Shown here: in pieces, positions 45,363 through 56,883 of the stretch
Layout of the letters: every line of letters starts with the position of its first letter
How positions within the stretch are numbered: the first letter of the stretch is position 1
NCBI GenBank assembly: GCA_033439295.1
Contig: JAVTLE010000015.1
Location: 248,001 to 312,000, forward strand
DNA length: 64,000 bases
From: Deuterostichococcus epilithicus
Taxonomy: Eukaryota; Chlorophyta; Trebouxiophyceae; Prasiolales; Stichococcaceae
Reading direction: 5' to 3'
Program-made: the position numbers and the translations under genes
Notes under the pieces: generated by a model
The model's database searches: none
The model's input: the letters and a program-made list of their open reading frames with translations, nothing else
What the model was told of the DNA's origin: nothing

Positions 45363-48260
45363 TCAGTAGGGCCTCTTGGGCTCACCAGCGTCAGCGGGCA
45401 CGCAGCGCAACGGGATGGTGGTGTGCCCCAGTCGACTAAGCTGCACTCCCTGCTGCATGCCGCCCTGCGCATGCTGCCCTGCGCCTTCCGCAGCTGCGGC
45501 AGAGATGGAGACGGTCGCTGCCGCAGAAGTCGCCTGTCGCTTTGCCCTCTTGCCGCCTTTGCGTGCGGCGGACCGTCTACCAGGAGCAGTGCCTGCGAAA
45601 GTTGCCTGCTCTTGAGCCTCTTCTTCCTGAGTGGAAAGCACTAAAAGTGGGCACTGCAAGCATTTCCCTTTGCGCTGTTGCGGATCTGGAAGGGCCGACC
45701 GCAGTTGGCTGCTGGAAACAGTCGTGGTAAATACGACCAATTCCCTCACAGCAGGCTACACCGGTGTATGTTGAGGGCGGCACTGCACAGCAGGCCCATA
45801 ACGAGTGCAGAAATGTATCTTGTGACAACTATGCTATCAACCTGCCTCACCTCCATAAGCCTGGCCATCTCGTCAGCCGCAGCAGCCTTGGGCGGCCATG
45901 TCAGATCCTGACGCCCCTGCAGCTTTTTGGGTTTGCGGTGGATGGCGGCTGTGCAGCTGGCGCCTCTGGTGTTGCAGCCGGGCCAACCCTGGGGACCGCC
46001 GCTGCCATGGCCGCCATCAGCTGCGCTGCCGCCGCGGTCGACTCTCTGCTGTGCCATTATTGGTCCAGAGCCCAAGACACGAGGCGCAGCAAGCGATGCA
46101 GCGCCAATCCATTGGCAAGTCGGGCGGCACGTCCCGCATATACTGCTCCATCCTCTGTGCGCCATCATCAGGCACATGCTGACGCACGAGGGCGATGCAC
46201 TCCAGCAGCTGCAAGACGAGAGCCTTGCTGGGAGGCGCCACATGCTGCGTGGTACTTGTATATGACAGGAGTGTGCCGATCAGCAGCCTGTCCATCCCGC
46301 CCGCAAGTCGCTGCACACGTGGCGGGCTGGCTGTTGCCATGTACATCGCTAGGAGGCTGCAGCTTTGCTGCACGGGCTTGGCGCCAGCTGAGAACCTCCC
46401 AGCACTGCAGTTCATGTTCGCCATCCCGCAGTTCATGGCAGCTGCTACTGCGGCAGAGACGGTCAGACCAATGTAGAGATCATCCCAGAGGGGTCCCTGA
46501 TCTGCGGCCGCGGCTGCACTCATTCGCCACGTCGCCAATAGCGCCTCAGCAGTTTGCATCAGCGTCTCTGCCGCAAACATTACAGACTCTGACGGTGGCA
46601 CCGCCAATAGGCCCCTTACGGCCTGCACAGCCTCTGCAAATCTGTCGACATTGAGGCTGACAGATTCAAATGCGCCAGCCACCGCCCAGCGCTGAGCCGG
46701 CTCATGTCCCCTGCCGGGTGAGTCCCGCAGATTCAGCCGGCAGAGCAGGTCCGAGAACACCAGGCTGGCCTCAGCCACCTGCTCAGCCACAGTTTGCAGC
46801 TGCTTCCCGCCGCCAGGCTCATTGGTGAACGTGAACAACATCGCTGAGCGCATGCCTTGCAGACCTGAGCATGTGCTCGCGGCAGGTCAGTGCCCCCACC
46901 AGCAGCTGCAGGTGCTGGTCCGCTGTTGCGAACCAGGTCCTCTCTGGGAGGGCCTGGCTCACAGCCAGCAGCAGCCGAGAGATCACATATAGCCGCGGAG
47001 CAGCTTCCGCACCCGGCGCATTTGCATCAGCTGCTGACAGGCACTGCAGCGCGCCGAATGTCGCTGCGAGCTGCTGCTCACGCGCCTGCTGCGGCGCTGC
47101 CTGCAGGGCCATGGCGAAACCTGTGCCCATTACCCGCAGCGGGGTCCAAAGCCGGGGGTCGGAGTCCGTACAGTCGGTCAGAAGCTGCAGCATACGCTCC
47201 ACGATGGCCAGCACTGAGACTGCTATGGGCTGTGGCAGGGGCTCGCCATCCGTCCACCCCGCAGCGGCAGCAGCCTCTGCAGAACCCTCCAGCAGTGCGT
47301 CTCTCAGAGGGTTGTCGACAGAGTCACTTCCCTCCTGCTGTTCAATCCCCTGCTGCCTGCTGCTGAGCGCCTGATCCTATCCGCAAGCTGGGCCATGAAT
47401 GTATGTGGCTTGCCTGCCAGCGCGACCGTCGCCGCAAGCAGCGGCTCTATAGTGCCCCGCAGGATGTCCTCCGAGCCGCCACTGGTTTCCAGCAGGCTAG
47501 CAGTCTGCTGCAGCTGCCGCAAGGCCTTGCGTGTCATCACCATGTCTGTGAGAACGGCATCAAAGTCGCCGGTGCTGGCCGGACGCATCACCGCGGCAGC
47601 GACAGCCACCGAGCGGTGCAGCACAGGCGCCAGAGCCACAACTGCGCTGTGTGGTATGCGGTCGCAGTCGCCGTCGCCACTGAGGTTTGGCTGAAGGCAC
47701 ATCATGAGCTGCAGCATGATGTCCGGCCGAACCGCTTCAGCGAGCGGGACAATGGGCCGACGGAGGGCAGCGGCCAGCCGTGGTACCAGCGGTGGCAGCG
47801 TTGTCAGCGACGGTGCGCTGTTGAGCAGCTCACGGCTGCCGATCCAGGTCCCCGAGTCGAAGCAGGCGCACAGAGCACCCAGCGCCGTGGCGGCCAGGAC
47901 ATCGGGAAGAATCGGGTCCAGCAGTTCGGCCAGGAGGCCAGGGAGGGCTGCCGCAACATTTGCCAGCACGTCCACCTGCCCACCGCCATGCTGCTGTTGT
48001 CCATAATACCTGCCCAGCACATGTCAGCAAGCTGCATAAGAATACAACCAGCCAGCCCTGCACACAGTCAGACGAACGGATGTTGAAGCGATGGTGCCTG
48101 CATCTCTGGCTTTGAAATGTGCACATGCATATCTCAGCTCCGCAGCCAGAACATCGCACATTGCGCAGTGGGCCATGGCGATCTGCAGCATGCGCCGTCC
48201 ACTGCCGACACCATCGGCGGCAGCACGCACAGATGCGGAGATGGCGTCAGGCGGCAGCAT
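45363..48260 (-). CDS. Large alpha-helical protein of unknown function (roughly 700 or more aa)
   Basis: Supported pieces leftwards: 48160-48260 (starts MLPPDAISASVRAAADGV), a long open stretch from 48009 to about 46000 in more than one frame, 45851-45916 (GRQDLTWPPKAAAADEMARL) and 45363-45626 (basic, KGGKRAKRQ). The long part is Leu/Ala-rich helical (AAALPGLLAELLDPILPDVL, ISRLLLAVSQALPERTW), resembling HEAT-like or armadillo-like solenoids, but no family is recognised. The frame changes near 47350, 46860 and 46060. The first could be a 64-base GC-AG intron; the second is a plain one-base shift; the third is unresolved. Either assembly indels or very short introns are involved. Further 5' exons beyond 48260 are possible. 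Confidence 0.5.
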
Positions 48261-48976
48261 GATGGCTTTGACTGGTGTTCAGCTACAATAAAATCATATG
48301 ACACATGCCTGCACAGCAATAGAGTTGTTGGCAGCTATCAGAAGTTGGGTTTGGATAAAGTTCAAGCCTTGCACAATTGCACACCAGAGCAAGTGGCCAG
48401 GCAACAAACTTCAGCAAAAAGATTTTGCGTGCACAGCTGAAGACACACAGATCGCGAGCTTCGATGGCTGCTGTGCACAGCAACCTGCCTGTGATGGTCA
48501 GCAAAGCAGGACTAGTCAGTCCCACGGTGGGACTCCCACCCGCCCAGCGAGGCTGCCCACCGTTCCCAGCCTCATTGCCGTCAATGCTGATTCACGCTTT
48601 GTTTGCCAGCACGGCCGATGTAGATCCTCTAATCAAGAGGATCTACAAGCTGCGAGCTGCGAGTTGAGCCTGCTGCTTCCTGGGCCATCATTCCTTTCGT
48701 GGCCGGGCAGGGTTTGGCAACTACAACGCCGGGTCTGCACCTACCTTGTGCCGCCGTAAATTGCGCCGTATGTTGCTTTCCTCATTATGCAAAAATGAAC
48801 GTACGTTTCCGTAGACGGTTGTTGACTTGTCCAATGCAGCAGCAACTTCGGGGGCAACATCGTCGCTATATATGCGATCATGGATGTGTCCCGCAGAGGT
48901 TCGCTCAAGCACCACGTGCCTGCCGTAACCGATGTTGACATCCCAGATGTCACTATGACAAAAGCAGCAGGCGCCA
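48261..48976. other. Intergenic stretch with a perfect hairpin
   Basis: Between two minus-strand genes. It holds the 12-base inverted repeat at 48619-48647. No other feature. Confidence 0.4.
48619..48647. repeat. Perfect 12-bp inverted repeat with 5-base loop
   Basis: The arm TGTAGATCCTCT is matched exactly by AGAGGATCTACA after the loop AATCA. Confidence 0.95.
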
Positions 48977-51900
48977 CTACGCCGCGCGCCGCGGCGGTGC
49001 CACGCAGACGCGCAGCCGCGCGGCCGCCAGCTCCGCAGAGGGCGGCGACCGGAAGTCGGGCACAATGCCGGTGCGGTCAATGTCGGCGCCGCCCGGAGTG
49101 CGGTACCGGCCCACCTGTACATTGAACAACAAGCTCATGAATGCAACGAACCAATTGATGGAGTACAAACTTTTCGAAGGTGTAGTTTTAGAAGCAGCCC
49201 GTGGGGCGGCAGCAACTCTGCGGCCAATGACTGGCCGGTGCTGAGCTGCGGCGGCGACCCAACGCTGGTCAGCGGCTTCCGTCCTGGCCCGCATGTAAGT
49301 AAGCGGCATGCCACGACAGCTCGGTGCGATTCTGTCCGACAGAAACCCAAAGCGGGGCCGCAGCCGCAGATGCTGCGCCTGCAGGCTGCTGTGTGCGGTG
49401 TTTGCTCAGCTTCCGATGGGTGTCAAGGCGCAAACCCTGCTCGTTGGCGCACTGGGTTGGGCAGGACCGGGCACAGGGCGTCAAGGATGTTGACAGCGAG
49501 GGGATCACGCTTCAGTGTCAGCGGCGCACCGTGAGCGCCAGGCCGCTGGCGTCGTGCAGCTCGTAGATGGACTGGATGAGGCCCTTGCCGTAGGTGCGGC
49601 TGCCCACCAGCAGCCCCCGACAGTTGTCCTTCAGTGCGCCTGCAGGCGGCGCGGAAGCCGGCGTCAGGGTTCAGGCCTTCGGCCATGTGCTTCCAGGTTT
49701 GGGTCCCAACCGGTGCAGGAGCACCCCTGTCTCCCTGCGCCACCCGCACAGCTGCGCAGCCTGTTAAAGGGTTGTGAGACATGTGCCGAGGTCGTGCTGT
49801 GGGGCAGATGACCGGTTGGAACCCGTTCGTGGCGGTGATGCCGGCTTGGACTGCCGCCTCCACACCGCCACTGCACAGCTTCTAACTTGGTGAGGTGACC
49901 ATGACGTCTCATGCCAGGCGCCGCCGCTGACCTGCCAAAATCTCCGCCGCCGAGGCTGTGTCGCCGTCCACGAGCACCGTCAGCGGCGCCGTGCTGAGGG
50001 GCGGCCCCGTCGAGGCGACCACCGTCTGCGCCGCGTCACGGCCCTCCTCCTTCACCACGATCGTGGCGCCCTCTGCGGCCACCGGCAGGGCCTGGTTCTC
50101 ACGCAGCAGCGGCCGCATCATCGATCAGATGAGGAGCCAGTGCGGGAGCAAGTGAAGCGAAATCTGATCCCTGCAGCATTGCCCTTAGTTTGGCATTTAG
50201 TGCTCATGCGCCGGCAGCTCTAGCTCGCGACATGCAGGGTCCCTGTGCTGCGAAATGCATGGCCCGGCCCCCCCAAGGGAAGCTCCGCCGCATCTCCTGC
50301 AGTCAAAACCCGTTGACTGACCCCGTCATTCAATGCTGGTTGCAAATTTCCACGGTGTTTGCAATGTGTTCTGCCCACCGTCTAGGAACAGGCGCGCCGT
50401 CTCAACACCCTGGCTGACCAGGCCGCCCAGGTTGCCGCGCAGGTCCAGTTCGACCTCGTCCGCACCCGCGTCCTGAAAGCCACGCAGTGCCGCCGCCACC
50501 TCTGCCTTTGCAATTCGGGGGCGCACACGTCAAGTCAGCATCCGACAAGCACGCGCTTCTGCTCCAATCGCTCCCGGAGACCCGCAGCCGCCACCTCAGG
50601 GTCGGGATGTTACATATGCGCGACGGCGGCGGGCAGCCAGGACCCCTGACACAGCGGGCGATCAGCCCTTCAAACAGGGGTGAAGCGCTTGGCAATTGTG
50701 CCAGAATGGGATCGGGGCCGCAGGCGGCCATCCGCACACAACATCGTCAGCTAAGGCTCCAAATGACAGGCGTCATCATGGAGCAGCAGCAGCGTCAGAC
50801 TCGCTGACATGGCTCTCGACGTGAGGCTTATATACATGTGAGGCCTGCGCAATCCGATCACCTCGCTGCTGCATTTTCAAGTGGAATCAACAGAATAAAC
50901 GAAACACCTGGGTGCGCCCTGTGAAGGTGGCAATGCGCAGGCGGCCGACGGCGCGGCCGCCCCGGTCCTCCACCGACGCCCTGACTGTCGGCTTGCTCAC
51001 CCTGTGCAATGCAGGCCCGAGGCGCACGTCACCCTCTGCCGCCTGCACCACCAGCGACCACACCCAGGGCACTTTCAAGACACCACACGGCCGACTCGTG
51101 TCGTGGGAGCGAGCGCGAACGCTGGCAAGCACCCCCAGCGGCGCAGCTGTCAGGCCCTGCGTCACAGCCTCACGCTGCGGGCGGCACTGCAGACGCCGGC
51201 TTCTGCCGAGCTATCACCCGCGCGCTTGACGCTGGCGTGGTGGCTGTGACGTTCACGAGACCACATACTCGCTGCGCCGTGATCCAAGTGCATGCTGCGC
51301 CGTATCCCTCGAGCTGCGCAGGATGTACGTTTCACCCAAGGCACGGCAGCCGGGGTGTGGAAGAAGGCTCTATCCAGTGTGGAGGCTGCACGAAGCACCT
51401 CACTGTGCGGGCGACAGTGTGCTGCTGCACCCGCCCCTGGACATCGCGCACAGCCAGCGTCAGCCGCGGCGGCGTGGGCGCGCCGTCCGGCCCCTGGGCA
51501 CCCTGAAGCATCGCCGACACCTGGCGCGGGAGCGGTCAGGCGGGGGTCATGCATCGTGCACAGGGAGGGATTGTGCACAGAGGACGCTGCGCCAGCAGGA
51601 GGGTGCCCCCGGGTGCGGGTTTGGAGCCTCGTCAAGAGCGGGCTCCGCCTGGTAAAGCCCGTGGCCCTGCAAGCCTGAAACCATTAAACCGCAGCAAGAT
51701 GGTGCTCCTGCGCGTGCCGCAAAACGAGGTGCCTCCGAGGCTGGCAGCGCTTGCTGCCTCTGCAGCCCTGGTGTATGGGAGCGCCTGCCCTTGGCAGCGC
51801 GCACAGTCCAGCGCTTCCGCTGCCGCAGCTTGCCAGACAGGTGGCGGCTGTTGCGACGGCGTCAGAGCCGGGTACCTGGTAGGGGGTGGCCGCGGCCACG

Positions 51901-54180
51901 GGCACGCCGTCGACCTCGACCAGTTCGTCGCCCTGCTGCAGGCCCGCCGCATCAGCCGCCGAGCCCTGCGGTGCAGCTGGGAAGGCACTGACTTTGTCGT
52001 GACTGCAGCCGCGCCTGGGCAGCACATGCAGCAGGAACCTCGAGGGTTTGAGGGTCCAGGGTTTGGTCCGGCCCGGCGCCTGCCAAGACGGTATTGAGTA
52101 CAGCGACTGCGGGGGGTGGGCGCGCCTTTATGATGCCCACGACCCAGATGCCGTCGGTGGCGCCCTGCCGGCCCGGAGGAAACGGCGACCCCACCTGCCG
52201 TAAAGGAAGCGGCATCTTTTCCTATTGTGTTTTCAGTAGATTATTCATTTATTTCCGGCAGGAAGTATGACAATGCCCCCATGGACACCAGCCTGGCATA
52301 CCGGAGGAGGTTGCGGCCGCACACGCATCGATGCAGCAAGCAGTAAGCCAGAGAGACAAGTCGTGGCGCCTGATTGACATGGCGGCTCGAGTGCTGATGA
52401 GGTGCTGACAGCATGGAGTGCCGTCGGCGCCGGGCCAGGGCGCAGCCCAGCCGGCCAGGACCGTGCTCACTGGAGCCCCGGGACCTGTGGACACCCACCT
52501 TGCGCGCAAATTCGTCCGCGGAGCCGAGGTTGAGACCCACTCCCGTGACGTCGTATGCCTTCATGTCCTCAAAATCCTGCAAGGGTTGGTGATGATAGGG
52601 TTTAGTGTCAACAGGGTTCAGGGGCTCTGCCAGTCCCGGGGCTTGCCAGCCACATCTGGCGCCTGCCGTTGGCCCCGACCAGGACCCACACACAGCCACA
52701 GCCACGGAGCATTGCTGCGGCGTGCCGGCATGGCTGCTGCTTCCCGCGGCGAGGGTCGTGCACAGCAGGAGTTTTGGGCGGGGTTCAGAGTTTTGGGCGG
52801 CGCACGTGCGGCGATATGAACTTGGTGTAGGGGTCCCGCAGCGCGCGGCCGATCATGCGCCGCACCGCCTGGTGTGCCGCTGCGGGGCTGTCCAGCTGCC
52901 CTGCGGACAGTGGCCGCAGCACGGCGGGATCGGGACGGCTTCGAGATGACGTCACCAAGCAGAATGATGCTGTGAGCCCGTTTGGCAGCGGTGCGGACCG
53001 TCCAATGGCGGCTGCAGGGCCATTGGGTGCCAAAGCATCCAGCATACCATCCAGGCACGTCGCCAACCGGCAAAGTACAGTCTGTGCCTGCGCTCTGCTT
53101 TAATTTCCTTGAAGAGGATTTTCTCGAAACAAGAAATTGGAAAACCTTGACGCACCTGCCAGAGCGGCGTCGCGTGCGGCAGCCCACTGGCCGCGGTCGA
53201 AGCCGGTGTGCCGCGCGTCCAGGAACTCGCGGTCCACGACCTCCCACACCTCCCACACCAGCTGCTCGCCGTCCTTTTGCGCGGCGGCTGCGTCGGCCTG
53301 GGCAGAATGGGGCTGAGGGCGTCAGGCGCTTCGAACCTCCCACACCAGCTGCTCGCCGTACCGCCCGATCGTCGCCGCGTCCGCAAGGCCGGCGCCAAGC
53401 TCAGGAGACGTCATGCGCTGGCATCCTGAACGATTCCTGAACGAATCCTGCAACCGCGACACGGTCAAGGCAGGTGACGACCGCGCACGCCGCCTCTCTC
53501 GAGATCGCACCCATCAGTGCAGCCTGCACGTGCAGGGGTGTTCCCCGCGCCTGGAGGGAATGGGGGATCCGCACAGCAAAGACGCCTCACCGGCGCCAGC
53601 GGCGGCGCCGACACCGATTGCACGCCGTCCGAGATGGTCTGCTGCGCCGAGCGGAGGCCGCGAGACAGGTCCCGGTCCGCCTGCCGCAGAGTGCGCTGCA
53701 GCTGCTCAAACAGCCCACCGCTGGCGCCCTCCCTGCAGACAGGGAATCCAGAGTTCTGAAGGCCCATTGTGCCGCCATTGCGCCACAGTGCGCCAGAGGG
53801 GGTACTATATCGGCGCTGCGATGCAGACAGGCGAATCGATGCAGAGATGGGTCATCATGCTGGAAGACAGGTTCCTCGCTCGTGAGCGATGCAGGCAGCG
53901 GCGCATGGTCGCAACAGGAGAAGCTGAGCAGCTGCGCTCACCCGAAGGCGAGGGCCGGCAGCGTCGACAGCGCCGGCGCGCTGAGGGCGGCGGCCAGCGC
54001 CGCAGCTGCCGCACACCTTGCCGCTCGCTGCACCCAGCCTGCAGGCGGGAGGACGCAGGTGTTATCAGCGGCACGTTGCCAGCAAGCCTGAACAGGTGGG
54101 TTGGTGCGTCTCATGTTGCTGGTCGCTGCTGGTCGACTGCATGCGAGGCCGCTCACCTGGCCACTGAGGCTGGTCGCCAT
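48977..54180 (-). CDS. CTPA: Carboxyl-terminal processing protease CtpA (D1 protease, S41), thylakoid lumen
   Basis: Trims the C-terminus of photosystem II protein D1 so the manganese cluster can assemble. Exons leftwards: 53942-54180, 53591-53732, 53156-53297, 52806-52900, 52499-52576, 52126-52194, 51876-51965, 51435-51520, 50908-51001, 50379-50505, 49932-50097, 49530-49639 and 48977-49114. The N-terminus is a plastid then lumen targeting peptide with a hydrophobic run ending ALSTLPALA. The order is helical S41 N-domain (GEQLVWEVWEVVDREFLDAR, RDPYTKFISP), PDZ (YDVTGVGLNL, AAGLQQGDELVEVDGVPV), then catalytic core (ELDLRGNLGGLVSQGVE; nucleophile Ser in DTASAAEILAGAL; Lys in RTYGKGLIQS). Two introns use GC donors (after 52126 and 51435). 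The 50379/50097 junction is out of phase, so a small exon is probably missed. Confidence 0.9.
53249..53357 (-). repeat. Partial exon duplication in CtpA (22-base identical block, 87 bases apart)
   Basis: 53249-53270 lies in exon 3. 53336-53357 is identical and lies in the preceding intron. Both encode GEQLVWEV on the minus strand, and both have Ala/Asp-rich sequence upstream. Confidence 0.8.
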
Positions 54181-55618
54181 GCAGAGGCCACCAGCGCTGC
54201 TGTCGCGACCTTGCCGACAGCTGGCGGGCGGCACCTCGACCCTCTGCTACCTGAGCATGCTGTTGCGGCTGCTCGCTGAGTGTGCATCCTTTGAACTCGC
54301 TGGGTGCCTGCTGCTTCGGTCTGTGTGGCTGCCGGTCGCGGTGGTCTGGCTGTGCGCAAGCTGCCGAAATGCCCGCCCAGCCGCTGCTGAGACGCCGCCG
54401 GCTGGCGTGCGCCACGCACGGCCGCGGCAGCGGCGCCGGCTGCCGAGCGTGCCAGCCGCACAGGCGGCGGACCGTCACAGCTGCGGCTGCGGGCGCCATC
54501 CAGCCTGTTGGTGCCGCCCCCGAGATACCGTGCCGAGCCGGCAGCTCCATTCCGCCGCGTCTCGAGCACCGGTTTGGCTGAACCTGGAACAATAGGGATG
54601 CTGAAACAAACCAGGAGCGATGTCAGATTCCCGATTGTGCGAGGCGGAACTCGAGAAAATATCGACAGCCTTGCGTCTCGGTGCTGACGCCGACACCAGA
54701 GCCGGTGCGTGTTCGAACGGCTGATGTCTCAGGCAGCCGTGCAGGCGGTTGTGCCGGCGTCATCGTGCTGCGCCATGCGTAAGCTTGCAAAAGCAATGCA
54801 TTGCGAGAACAATGACGATGCGTTTCAGGTGGCCTTGTGAAAAGATTACGAAACGATCTTCAATCTTTCGAAGCTATTTTCGCATTCGTTTCATCCATGT
54901 GACAGGTGCCTCCACCACTTTCTAAGATTCCAGGGATCGCGATCCGCCGCGAAGACGCCCTCCGAGCGTCTGCACCAGGATCCCAGCGCCAGCCTACCGC
55001 CGGGCACATCAGACTCGTGAAAATCAGCCCCTTACGGCAGCACCTCTGCCAGTAAGGCAATCCGCACCATCGTCTGAGATCTGCTGCACAGTCTTGTGTC
55101 GATCAGCCAGGTTGAGCTTATGATAGTCCAGATCTCCTGCACCTGCCTTCGCAAGGGCAGCGACGAGAGGCGTGATCGACTGACTAGCGCTCATCAAAGG
55201 CTTCATTTCCTGCTATCCCAACATGTACTAGCCCATGGCATGTTCAGCATGCTACAGCCGCGCCTGCAGCGCACAAATATTTAGCCCACCTCTTCCAAGC
55301 AGAAGGGGCGCTGCCCGCTTCGCGCTGATGCATTCCAGCCAAATCCATCCTGTTCCCATCTCATCAACTCTTTGTTCCAATACTGCAGGTGAGTCCACTG
55401 CTGCAGTGGCGGCGGCCGCCGTCGGCTTCTCAGCGCTTTGCACAAGCAGGCGGAGTGTGTGCCTGCACATGATGCAGCGCTCTTGGCTGCCGAAAGTTTC
55501 GGCTGAGCTGCGCCCTGCTTGACAGCTTCCAGTTTCAGTTTCCGCGGGACTCCCACGAGTGTTCTCGAGGCAGCCGCTTTGCAGCCGGCAGCCTGTGAGC
55601 CGTGCGCCAGCTGCTAGC
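54181..55618. promoter_or_regulatory. Divergent intergenic region, CtpA / myristoylated protein gene
   Basis: 1.4 kb. Open frames on both strands are short and without domains. No RNA gene recognised. Confidence 0.35.
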
Positions 55619-56883
55619 ATGGGCTGCATGTCCAGCAAAGCCCACGCTGGCGATGACGTGGACCGCCAGAGCTTGTCTGACGGTGAGCTGCTTTCCCTGC
55701 TCACCTTGTATGTGCCGTGCTGATGACCCTATTGCTGATCGGGTGTCATCTTCTCTCTCTCACGGTCTTCTCGGGAAATTGCCCACTATCAATGAGGTGA
55801 AATCACAGCTCAGGGTGCCTCCACGCCTCAGGGCACCACGACGGCGCCAGCAACGGCTATGCGTCGCCGCCGATGAACGGCTCTGTTGACGACAGGGACC
55901 TCGGCAGCCAGGTGGGGGCACGCTGCAGCACTTTGCCGTGCCGTGCCCGCTACCACATGATCACTTTGCAAACCTGGTGGTGGGCCGCCAGGAGTGCAAG
56001 CGAGCTGGCCTGCGGGGTTCTGCTTTCCAAGTCAAGCCACACTTCCAAGCACTGGCGCTGCCCAATGCGGTTTGGCACCGGCACCCCAATTGGCTGTTCT
56101 GAGAAGATCATGATTCGCTCCCTACGTCGCCCACCTGCCTGCAGTCTGACTTCCCCGCGGAGAGCAGCGTGGCGTGCGAGCTGGGCACGAATGCGGAGGG
56201 CCGCTCGGAGGCGGCCTTCAGCCGCAGCAGCGCGCAGAGCGGCGGCGCCGCCTCGGGGCCAGACCGGGATGACGCCTCCGCTGCCGATATGTGGTCCACC
56301 CAGGTGGGTCGTTGTAGACTATCATATCAACCAAGAAAGTGATCATGTATTTCCACATCAGAGGGGAACCCCCAGAGGTAGCGCCGACGACTGCGCCGCT
56401 CACACGTGGTCCATCCAGGTGGGAGCCAACAAAGGCTACGCGCCGGTTTTCCTCTCCACTTGTGGGCATCATGCCTGGGCCTCAGCACAAACACGCCTCC
56501 ATCGCTGACATGTGGTCCATGCGGGTGAATTCCCCCTCAAAGGCTCCAAGACCCCGATGTGAGCAGATCCATTCAAACAAGTACAGCCTGTTCGTGTAAA
56601 CCGCAGTGACGGTCGATCAAGCCGAGACAGCTATTTGGACGGCGCCAACAGCCGGCAGTCTGTGGTCCGCCACTGCTGCCGCATCTGCAGAGCGTCTGCG
56701 CCCGACGCCCTTACTTTTCTTGGCCCGTAGAACGACGAGATTGCGCCGCACGTGGCCAGCCCAGACGACTCGGCGTGCCAGGACAGCTACGTGTATACGC
56801 CGACAGAGGTGTCGCGCGAAGACATCTGGGCAACACGCTCCAACGGCACCACCGGCGACGGCGGCGGCGCCAGCGAGCCCTGA
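55619..56883 (+). CDS. Short N-myristoylated, Ser/Asp/Gly-rich protein of unknown function (151 aa)
   Basis: Four exons: 55619-55682, 55832-55911, 56145-56303 and 56731-56883, phases 1, 0, 0, 152 codons with stop. The product starts MGCMSSK, a standard N-myristoylation site (Gly2) with a palmitoylatable Cys3. The rest is acidic and disordered-looking: NGSVDDRDLGSQ, SVACELGTNAEGRSEAAF, DASAADMWSTQ, SYVYTPTEVSREDIWATR. No fold is recognised. A peripheral plasma- or flagellar-membrane protein is plausible from the acylation motif alone. The exon-3 end and its donor are copied twice more in the following intron. Confidence 0.65.
56283..56529 (+). repeat. Three copies of an exon end plus 5' splice site
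   Basis: 56283-56308 (used donor), 56397-56422 and 56504-56529 all carry a version of GTGGTCCA-CCAGGTG at intervals of about 114 and 107 bases. The last copy is more decayed. Confidence 0.8.
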
